A stretch of DNA of 47,472 bases. It comes from CAZLIC01 sp964559535 (GTDB taxonomy: Bacteria > Pseudomonadota > Alphaproteobacteria > Rhodobacterales > Rhodobacteraceae). Shown piece after piece: positions 14,418 to 20,785 of this stretch. Where the stretch lies: NCBI GenBank assembly GCA_964559535.1, contig CAZLIC010000027.1:1-47472 (forward strand), read 5' to 3'. The translations under genes and the position numbers were made by a program. The number at the start of each line of letters is the position of its first letter. The stretch's first letter is position 1. Under the pieces are notes generated by a model. The model saw only the letters and a list, made by a program, of their open reading frames with translations. It searched no databases and was not told where the DNA came from.

Positions 14418-15485
14418 ATGAAGTCTCGAGCCCCTGGCTTTTCTGATGATCTCGACAGTCCTTCCACCAGTGTGGAGGAGGCTGAGGCGAGATCCGAAGT
14501 CGATCTGTGGTTCCTGCCCGCTCCAATCGAAGACGAGCCCGACTATCTGCCGCCGGGGCCAAGAGCAGAGCAGCGCGAGACTGCGGTTCTCGATGACTGG
14601 CGCAGGGCAGAGGCGGGCCACGCCGCGCGCCTCGCCCGTGTCGCAGGTCGACTTGGCGCGCTGGATGAACGGCTGAAGCGCGGACCAGAGGGGTGGCGGC
14701 ACAGGCTGGCCCTGATCGAGGCGGCCGACTTGAGTTGGTTCGCAGGCGACAGGGTTTCGCCGGATAGGGTGGCACTGTGGATCTCGATGCGTATAAGCGG
14801 TGTCCAAGACGACACGGCGGCACTCGCACGCGTCGGATGGGCTGTGCGGCGGCTGACGGGGGGGCCGGGGCCAGAGCTGGACCTTTCCGCTTTTCTGGAT
14901 CGCCGTGATCCCGAGAACATTGAGCATCAGGTTGAGCCTTTCGCGGATCGCGCGGTGGGTTGGCTTGATCTCATGAAGCAAGCCGCCGATCTGCATCCGA
15001 TCACCCGAGCGGGTTTGGGCTTTCATCTCTGGAGCCTGGCCGGTCTTGGGCAATACAGCGACCGGCTGGAAGCTGCGGTGACAGCCGCCCGGATCGCTGC
15101 CGGTGACGGGAGCGGCGCAATCTTTGCGCCACTGGCGATGGGCGGGGCAGGAGGATTGCGCGTCGGTGGCCCACCGACCGTCCGCCTGGCGCGCTGGCTT
15201 GACGGGATGGAGACCGCCTGCCTGACCGCGATGCGACAGCTTGACGATACCGAGGCATGGTCGGCGCGAGTAATGGCCGAGCTGGCATCGCTCTCGGGCA
15301 GGACGCCCCCGAGCTTGCGAGCGGTGCTGACCGAATGGCCGCTCGTCTCTGCGCCGATGGCCGAAGCCTTGACTGGCGCCAGCCGTGCCGCCGTCCAGCG
15401 CAACCTAGCATGGATGGAAGCGCGGGGTCTGGTCCGCGAGGTGACGGGACAGGGGCGGTTCAGGATGTGGAAGGCGACGAACTGA
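14418..15485 (+). CDS. RHE_PE00001 family protein (DUF1612/HTH)
   Basis: This is a 355-residue protein resembling the RHE_PE00001 family found on rhizobial and rhodobacterial plasmids. The visible parts are an N-terminal acidic region, a helical middle (WRHRLALIEAADLSWFAGD, DRVALWISMRISGVQ, DDTAALARVGWAVRRL) and a C-terminal winged HTH (MAEALTGASRAAVQRNLAWMEARGLVREVTG). No ribosome binding site suits either of two candidate ATGs, 15 bases apart; the second coincides with the predicted transcription start and is chosen. The gene converges with the Fic gene, ending 44 bp from it. It is probably a regulator; the self-complementary TGCAAAA site at its own promoter suggests autoregulation (inference). 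Confidence 0.8.
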   Translation: MKSRAPGFSDDLDSPSTSVEEAEARSEVDLWFLPAPIEDEPDYLPPGPRAEQRETAVLDDWRRAEAGHAARLARVAGRLGALDERLKRGPEGWRHRLALIEAADLSWFAGDRVSPDRVALWISMRISGVQDDTAALARVGWAVRRLTGGPGPELDLSAFLDRRDPENIEHQVEPFADRAVGWLDLMKQAADLHPITRAGLGFHLWSLAGLGQYSDRLEAAVTAARIAAGDGSGAIFAPLAMGGAGGLRVGGPPTVRLARWLDGMETACLTAMRQLDDTEAWSARVMAELASLSGRTPPSLRAVLTEWPLVSAPMAEALTGASRAAVQRNLAWMEARGLVREVTGQGRFRMWKATN

Positions 15486-15529
15486 CGACTGCAATGACCT
15501 GCTGCACGACCTTCTGGTCAGCCGCTTCG

Positions 15530-16732
15530 CTACTCGGGAAGGTCCCCGTCTGCGAAGAGATTTGGGAAAAGACGCTCCCGGTAGTCGAGAGGGAATGCCA
15601 GTCGCACGGGCGTCTTTGGCGAGGAGGATGAAAGGTAGCCGGCTGAAGTCAGCTTGCTCAGCGTGTTGCGCGCCGTGCGCTCGGACGTCTTGAGCACGAT
15701 CTGTGCCTCGCCGCGCTCCAGAGAGCCATAGCGAAGGACCGCCGAGATGAGGTCGGGCGCACGCTTGTCGTCGACCGTGTCTTCGACCAGGCGCCGGTAG
15801 CGTTTTTCCAGACCACCGAGGTCGAAGAGCTTGGCCGAGAAGGTGATCTGATCCAGCGTCACCTTCAGGAACCATTCGCAATAGGTCTTCAGCGCGGCCT
15901 CGGACAAATTGCCTCGACCATCACGATCCCCGCGACGGGGGGTGTCGGCCATGTCCATCATGCGCTTGTATTCGCCACGGTCCGTCAGTCCGCGCGCCAG
16001 GCCGCGCGAGACGGACCACAAACCTTGGCCGCCGATCCCAGCTTCCAGCGCCATCGCATGCGACATCAGTCTGCTGACCCGCCCGTTCCCATCAGGAAAT
16101 GGGTGGATGTAATTGAGCCGGTGGTGCGCCGATGCGATGGCGATGATCCGTCCGCTCGCCGAGCGGGCAGCGATCTGGAACCGCTTGTCGAAATGATCCA
16201 TGAAGGCCGCGACCCGACTGTAGGAAGGGGGCAGATGGCGACCGACGGCCACTTCGGCGGCGCCTTCCTGCCGCATACGACCCGGAATGATCGGCTCCGA
16301 AGTTCCATCCGGGTGTTCGATCCGCCGAAATTCGTCGGGCATCTCGTCGTAGAATGCCTTGTGCACCCAAGTGAGGAAGGCGACGGAAGTTGGCCGTGGT
16401 AGCGTGCCTTCTCGGTACATCTTGTCGATCGAGCGTTGGACGATGACATGGGCGCGGGCTTCCAGCGCGAGCGGGCGCGTCTCTGCTTCCAGCTCGGCAC
16501 CGGCGAGGGCGCGTTCAATGTCGCGGGGGCGCGTGTTGTGTCCCTCGATCAGGTTCGAGTAGTAGCAGTTCATTACCCTGACCAAATCTGCCAACTCGGA
16601 CGCACTGTCCGGGTGAAGACCCTGACCAAGGGTTGCCGCTTCGCGCTGGATCTCGACCGACAGATCCGCCAAGCTGGCAGGGATGTGCTCCTCGAAGAAA
16701 CAAGGCTCGATCCTGCCAGGTGTCTCAAACAT
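15530..16732 (-). CDS. Fic-family AMPylase, class II, with C-terminal winged helix
   Basis: This is a 400-residue Fic protein. The catalytic motif HPFPDGNGRVSR (residues about 210-221) is complete, so adenylyl transfer to a protein hydroxyl is likely. The N-terminal inhibitory helix SNLIEG (residues 59-64) has the S-x-x-x-E-G pattern of class II Fic proteins, which are autoinhibited by the Glu. The C-terminus (DLISAVLRYGSLERGEAQIVLKTSERTARNTLSKLTSAGYL) is a winged HTH. It may therefore bind DNA or act as part of a toxin-like module with self-inhibition. The target is unknown. It faces the RHE_PE00001 gene, and its promoter carries the same TGCAAAA motif. Confidence 0.92.
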   Translation of the reverse strand: MFETPGRIEPCFFEEHIPASLADLSVEIQREAATLGQGLHPDSASELADLVRVMNCYYSNLIEGHNTRPRDIERALAGAELEAETRPLALEARAHVIVQRSIDKMYREGTLPRPTSVAFLTWVHKAFYDEMPDEFRRIEHPDGTSEPIIPGRMRQEGAAEVAVGRHLPPSYSRVAAFMDHFDKRFQIAARSASGRIIAIASAHHRLNYIHPFPDGNGRVSRLMSHAMALEAGIGGQGLWSVSRGLARGLTDRGEYKRMMDMADTPRRGDRDGRGNLSEAALKTYCEWFLKVTLDQITFSAKLFDLGGLEKRYRRLVEDTVDDKRAPDLISAVLRYGSLERGEAQIVLKTSERTARNTLSKLTSAGYLSSSSPKTPVRLAFPLDYRERLFPNLFADGDLPE

Positions 16733-16888
16733 ATCTTGCCGATCTTTTGCATGAGTAAGTTACAGTGATTGTTATCAGTTTTGGCCCTGAATTTCAATAT
16801 TCTGCCGATGTGTCTTGCCGATCCTTGTTGCCGGTGCTGCCCGGCCGAACATGGACCATTCGCAGCTTCGAGAGTGGTGACTCTGCAA

Positions 16889-17731
16889 TCATCGCGAGAT
16901 CTCTCCCGCCAGCACTGCTCTGCTATGGACCGCCAGCGTTGCCGCGAACCGTGGGCATCCGAAGTGCCTAACAACATCCGAGACGCGCGCCTCGTAGGCG
17001 GCTTGCCCGATGAGGCGACACAAGTCCGATACGTGAAACTGCCAGTTCTTGGTCGGCGCAACGGCAATGAGCCTGTGAAGTTCCAAGTCGTCTTGCGTCA
17101 ATGCGCGCTCCGGCACCGCATGCTTATCTGCTTTCAGCGCGGCATCTGGTGACGTTCGCCACCTACGCATGAAGCCCAGAAGAAACCCCGCTGGAACTGT
17201 CGCATTCCCGCGCGCCCTGTTGAACGCAAGAAAGCGATCCCAAATGACCTGGGTATCGACGTTCCAGCAAGCCAGCGACACCTTCGCCGACTTGATCAGA
17301 TCGGCCCAAGGCGTGCGGTAGACATCGGTCGAAGTCCCGATTTCGATCCTCCCAGCAAAGATAGTTTTGTTTTCTTTCTCTCTAGATAGTGATGTGTCGC
17401 CTGAGGCTGACACGACATCTGGCGGTGCTTCAGCATCCTCTTGCCCCCCGAACCTGAACAGCCACGGTGCGAACTTGCCATTCGGTTTCCATCGGACCAG
17501 CGCGAGGTTAGATGCCGCGAGCTCGACCAAGAGTGCCGTCAAATGCTGCCGCGACAGTCCCATCTTCTCGGCAAGGTGCGCCAGTGTGAAGGCGGCCGTC
17601 CCGCGCTCGAGCCCATTGTAACCGTCCTTCCAGGCGATCCCATCGAGGATGATCGTCGCGAGTTTGTGGGCCGCCGTGGAGAGCCGAGTCTCGGTGATAC
17701 GGCGCAGAATGGCGCCGGTCGTAAGTTCCAT
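16889..17731 (-). CDS. Winged-helix protein of unknown function
   Basis: This 280-residue soluble protein starts MELTTGAILRRITETRLSTA. Residues about 45-85 (TLAHLAEKMGLSRQHLTALLVELAASNLALVRW) form a clear winged helix-turn-helix. The middle is low complexity and the C-terminal half (WDRFLAFNRARGNATVPAGFLLGFMRRWR) is helical and basic. The N-terminal layout recalls plasmid replication and transcription regulators, but I do not recognise a family. A possible AAAGGA ribosome binding site is 11 bases upstream. The next gene on the minus strand is the divergently motif-linked Fic gene, 157 bp downstream. Confidence 0.7.
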   Translation of the reverse strand: MELTTGAILRRITETRLSTAAHKLATIILDGIAWKDGYNGLERGTAAFTLAHLAEKMGLSRQHLTALLVELAASNLALVRWKPNGKFAPWLFRFGGQEDAEAPPDVVSASGDTSLSREKENKTIFAGRIEIGTSTDVYRTPWADLIKSAKVSLACWNVDTQVIWDRFLAFNRARGNATVPAGFLLGFMRRWRTSPDAALKADKHAVPERALTQDDLELHRLIAVAPTKNWQFHVSDLCRLIGQAAYEARVSDVVRHFGCPRFAATLAVHSRAVLAGEISR

Positions 17732-17942
17732 GATGTGTCGTTCCTTTGGTGGACGACATCAGACCGAGCATGCAAAATTTCGTTCCAGCAAAGGCATTTG
17801 CCGGTTGAACGGACCCAAAGCTCGCGCTAGATTCCCGCTACCACGAGGAAATCAGTGCGGCGTCGGGCCTATGGTCTGGCGTCGTTTCTGTTTCTAGGGA
17901 TCTGGTCTTTCGATCGTTTTGGAGGAGGGCGGACGTTGAGGC
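17732..17942. other. Intergenic region with TGCAAAA motif
   Basis: No gene was seen in this 211-bp gap between two minus-strand genes. It contains the promoter of the winged-helix gene. A TGCAAAA motif at 17771-17777 sits 40 bases from that start, in the context GCATGCAAAAT. Confidence 0.4.
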
Positions 17943-18584
17943 TCAGTAATGAACCTCTTCGTGTCCGTAGCTGCCTTCATAGTCGCGCCACTCGACGAAG
18001 ACCGACCTGTGCCAATAGGAGCGACAGTCCGCCGGCACCGCGAGATCTGAGGCGGTCGGCACCGCAGAAACGCTGCTCCGACGACGGCTGTACTCGCCCT
18101 GAGCGCCATAGGTACCCATGTACACGGCACCCCAGCTGTTGCAGTCGCCGTCAGAGCTGCGTCGCTGCTGGTAGGTGATCTCGAACACGCGGATCGAGCG
18201 GACGAAGTCAAACGCCGGATCGGAGATATCGACATCCGCCCGATCCTGGACAAGATAAAGCGCTAACGGCGTTTCCGGGATCGAGACGAGTGGCGCAGTC
18301 TCTTCGCGAACAGCGATGTCGAACAGGCGCTCAATCGGTTTCGCCTCGCTGCGGAAGCTTGCGCGCATTGGGCAGTTCCAGATCTGCAGCGGCGGCTCGA
18401 CAGGCCAGGGCGTGATCCGGGCGATGAAGACGGCATGGGCATGAGCGCATTCCGCCGAGGCTGGCCAGCCGCCTGCGAGACAGAGAAGGATCGCGCAATC
18501 GACAGGGTAGGCTTCCGCCGGAGCTGCTAGAGAAAGTGACACGGCGGTCGCTGCGAGGGCAGCCGCAGATCGTAGACTTTTCAT
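17943..18584 (-). CDS. Secreted hypothetical protein of the transfer region
   Basis: This is a 213-residue protein with a typical signal peptide (MKSLRSAAALAATAVSLSLA, cleavage near APAEA-YPVD). The ATG at 18584 follows AAGGAAA by 6 bases. Six or more cysteines in the mature part (for example VDCAILLCLAGG, SAECAH, WNCPM, GDCNSW, ADCRSYW) suggest disulfides, and Tyr/Trp-rich segments are near the C-terminus (YWHRSVFVEWRDYEGSYGHEE). Probably periplasmic. It follows another secreted protein on the same strand and is divergent from the virB operon. Function not recognised. Confidence 0.75.
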   Translation of the reverse strand: MKSLRSAAALAATAVSLSLAAPAEAYPVDCAILLCLAGGWPASAECAHAHAVFIARITPWPVEPPLQIWNCPMRASFRSEAKPIERLFDIAVREETAPLVSIPETPLALYLVQDRADVDISDPAFDFVRSIRVFEITYQQRRSSDGDCNSWGAVYMGTYGAQGEYSRRRSSVSAVPTASDLAVPADCRSYWHRSVFVEWRDYEGSYGHEEVHY

Positions 18585-18642
18585 GGGAGTTTCCTTGTGA
18601 ACATGCCGGGAGGGGATGGGCAGGAGACCTGATCTGGCGCGA

Positions 18643-18945
18643 TCAACCGTCAGGGTCCTGGCCAAGAGCCTGGTAGTCGCGGATCGCGCGGTTGATCTCT
18701 TCGGACACCTCAGTTCGCGCGGCATCGAGACACCGCAGATAGGCCTGAGCCTCATCGAAATAGGCCGTGAACTCCTGCCCGATCTCCGTGCGGTACTCGG
18801 CACGTGTGGCAGCATCGACCACCGGTGCGGGCGGGACTGGCGGCAGGCAGTCCAACGCCGTCGCGGCCTGAGCGAGCCCGCAGACAGGCATCGTGAGCAG
18901 AGCGGCGAAGACGAAGCGGGCGTGTCTCGGAAGTCGTGGCGGCAT
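18643..18945 (-). CDS. Small secreted hypothetical protein
   Basis: This is a 100-residue protein with an N-terminal signal peptide (MPPRLPRHARFVFAALLTMP, cleavage near AQA-ATALD). The mature part is proline-rich, then helical (RAEYRTEIGQEFTAYFDEAQAYLRCLDAARTEVSEEINRAI). It has two cysteines. The start at 18945 places the basic n-region correctly; a longer frame from 18990 would add a Cys-rich extension before the signal. It lies 58 bp upstream of the other secreted gene, probably in one unit, transcribed away from virB. Confidence 0.7.
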   Translation of the reverse strand: MPPRLPRHARFVFAALLTMPVCGLAQAATALDCLPPVPPAPVVDAATRAEYRTEIGQEFTAYFDEAQAYLRCLDAARTEVSEEINRAIRDYQALGQDPDG

Positions 18946-18995
18946 GTGAGGACCAGCGGTTTCAAAACATGTGCATGAATTGCAAAACACCGCTA

Positions 18996-19068
18996 TTGAC
19001 GCAACAGGATTCTACCGCTAGGTGAGCGCCATGTTGTGCGACGACATGTTTCTCATCAGCGCAACATG
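18996..19068 (+). promoter_or_regulatory. Candidate virB operon promoter and operator
   Basis: TTGACG (18996-19001), 17 bases, then TAGGTG (19019-19024) form a plausible promoter just before the transfer operon; the -10 box is weak. Downstream, perfect arms CATGTTG (19030-19036) and CAACATG (19062-19068) lie 25 bases apart and could bind a regulator. Both readings are by eye. Confidence 0.4.
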
Positions 19069-19113
19069 CACTATGTTCTGCCGCAAGCGTGTCGCTTCGG
19101 AAGGTGCCAACCC

Positions 19114-19434
19114 ATGAGGAACTTGACCCCGGTGATCTTGCAGGCCGGACTTAAGGAGGCCCTGACCGAAGGCGGTATCGTCGAAGCCCTCTGTGTCGAG
19201 GACGCAAAGAAGGTTCTCAATGTTTGGCAAGGCACCTGGCGCATTCAGTTGCGCCTGGGCGACCAGACAGCCCTTCTGGTGATCTCGCGCGGGCTCGAAC
19301 CCCGGGAGTTCAAGACCGTCACCGGTCTCATCTCCTTCGCGGTCGAGCTGGGTCTGACCACGGTGCCCGTTCCTTTGAAGAAGGGCGAAAAGGCAACCTG
19401 GACCCATGACGCAGCGGTGGAGCCCATTCCCTGA
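19114..19434 (+). CDS. Hypothetical protein leading the virB operon
   Basis: This is a 106-residue soluble protein, MRNLTPVILQAGLKEALTEG. Start at 19114 chosen because GGAAGG lies 7-8 bases upstream; an in-frame start 78 bases earlier would be inside the operator-like repeat. It shows a helical N-terminus, then a beta-rich segment (WRIQLRLGDQTALLVISRGL), with no signal or membrane segment. It overlaps the first transglycosylase gene by 29 bases. As the first gene of the transfer operon it could be regulatory, but no HTH is visible. Family not recognised. Confidence 0.65.
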   Translation: MRNLTPVILQAGLKEALTEGGIVEALCVEDAKKVLNVWQGTWRIQLRLGDQTALLVISRGLEPREFKTVTGLISFAVELGLTTVPVPLKKGEKATWTHDAAVEPIP

Positions 19435-20116
19435 TCTGACCCTTTGCGGCGGGCTGGCGCTTTGGCTCATCGCCGCACAAGGTGCCGTGGCCGAGGTCAT
19501 CGATCTTGGGGCAGGGGCAGAGGACCTGAGGGTTCGTGCTAGCGTCCTCGATTTCGGGAAAGAACTGCCCAAACGCGGCGATCTGAACGACGCCGCGCTC
19601 GCAGATCAAAATGGTGCCGATGCTGAAGACGAAGGTCTCGTCGATCTTGCATCCTACGGCACGACCCAGAAGGGCAGGGGTCCGCGTGGCACGGCCGAGA
19701 TCGAGAATCTCGTTCTAGACGTCGGCGACGACTACTTCCGCCACCCTGCGCTGAAAGCGGCGGGACTTTCCGGGACGGAATGGCTCGCGCTCTTCCGGGC
19801 CAACATCGCGGTGGAATCCGCCTTCAATCCGGATGCGCGCTCATCGGTCGGTGCCATCGGACTCGGGCAGCTGATGCCGGGAACCGCCGATCTCCTCGGT
19901 GTCGACCCCCATGATCCTGAAGACAACCTGCACGGCTCCGCCCGCTATCTCCTCGCCCAGCTTGAGGACTTCGGCGCCGCAGACCTTGCTCTGGCTGCCT
20001 ACAACGCCGGTCCCGAAGCGGTCCGCGACTATGGCGGCATTCCCCCTTATGCCGAAACCGAAGGCCATGTGGCCAAGGTTCTGCGGCTGACCAACGCAAC
20101 CCTCTCATCGGAGTAA
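19406..20116 (+). CDS. virB1: Lytic transglycosylase, VirB1-like
   Basis: This is a 236-residue periplasmic muramidase that opens peptidoglycan for T4SS assembly. After a signal peptide (LTLCGGLALWLIAAQGAVAEV) there is a variable region of about 85 residues, then an SLT domain: the catalytic Glu in NIAVESAFNPDARSSVGAIG, GLGQLMPGTADLLGV, and LALAAYNAGPEAVRDYGGIPPY. It is the first recognisable virB component and is followed 9 bases later by virB2. A second SLT-containing protein is encoded further down the operon. Confidence 0.92.
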   Translation: MTQRWSPFPDLTLCGGLALWLIAAQGAVAEVIDLGAGAEDLRVRASVLDFGKELPKRGDLNDAALADQNGADAEDEGLVDLASYGTTQKGRGPRGTAEIENLVLDVGDDYFRHPALKAAGLSGTEWLALFRANIAVESAFNPDARSSVGAIGLGQLMPGTADLLGVDPHDPEDNLHGSARYLLAQLEDFGAADLALAAYNAGPEAVRDYGGIPPYAETEGHVAKVLRLTNATLSSE

Positions 20117-20125
20117 CTCCCCCAC

Positions 20126-20440
20126 ATGTTCCGGACTTTTTTCGGCGCGCGTTTTCCGCGCCTGGCTTTGCACACCCTTTTGCTGGCACTGCCCTTCGCG
20201 GCTATCCTAGCTGAACCTGCGCTCGCACAGAACCTCGATCCCCTAGAGAACATGCTGCAGGTCATCGTTGACGGGCTGACGGGCCCGATCGGGCGGTTGA
20301 TCGCCATCCTTGCCGTGGTGGCTGCGGGCTACATGATGTTCACCGGCCGTCTGAACTGGCCGCTGTTCCTCGCCATCTTCTTCGGTGTGGTTCTGGTCTT
20401 CTCGGCCGCGACGATCATCGACGGCTTCGCAGCCCCCTGA
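20126..20440 (+). CDS. virB2: T4SS major pilin VirB2 (TrbC family)
   Basis: This is a 104-residue prepilin. The long signal peptide (FPRLALHTLLLALPFAAILA, cleavage after EPALA-QN) is followed by two hydrophobic helices separated by a short basic turn (FTGRLNW). The length and two-helix layout fit VirB2/TrbC. The mature pilin would assemble the conjugative pilus. A strong hairpin follows the gene. Confidence 0.92.
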   Translation: MFRTFFGARFPRLALHTLLLALPFAAILAEPALAQNLDPLENMLQVIVDGLTGPIGRLIAILAVVAAGYMMFTGRLNWPLFLAIFFGVVLVFSAATIIDGFAAP

Positions 20441-20451
20441 GGCTGATGCCG

Positions 20452-20487
20452 GCAGGGCAGGGGGTGCGGCTTACCCCTTTGCCCTGC
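20452..20487 (+). terminator. Hairpin between virB2 and virB3
   Basis: GCAGGGCA (20452-20459) pairs with TGCCCTGC (20480-20487), extended by GGGGT/ACCCC across a small bulge. There is no T-run. Placed right after the pilin gene, it could stabilise or partly terminate the mRNA so that pilin is made in excess of downstream components. Confidence 0.5.
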
Positions 20488-20509
20488 GGCCTGATCCGGA
20501 CCCTTTACC

Positions 20510-20785
20510 ATGCATGACGCGCCCCTGTTCCTCGGCCTCACCCGGCCGCCGAAGATCTTCGGCCTGCCCATCGGCTACTTCGTGAGCCTGATGCTGGGCT
20601 CGGTCATTCCCTTCGTGGGCACAAACGACTGGCGGTTTCTGCTGATCGGCGTCGTCGGCTATCCGGTTCTGTGGTTCGTCGCGGACCGGAACCCGAACCT
20701 CTTCGAGACGGTCGCAGTTGTCTTTTCCCGGACGCCGCGCACACGGGGCAAGTCGGCCTTTGGCGGAGATCGCCATGTCAGCTGA
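20510..20785 (+). CDS. virB3: T4SS inner-membrane protein VirB3
   Basis: This is a 91-residue protein with the usual VirB3 start (LFLGLTRPPKIFGLPIGYF) and two closely spaced membrane segments (YFVSLMLGSVIPFV; FLLIGVVGYPVLWFVA). VirB3 works with the VirB4 ATPase in pilus assembly. Its end overlaps the virB4 start by 11 bases, as is common in these operons. Confidence 0.92.
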   Translation: MHDAPLFLGLTRPPKIFGLPIGYFVSLMLGSVIPFVGTNDWRFLLIGVVGYPVLWFVADRNPNLFETVAVVFSRTPRTRGKSAFGGDRHVS

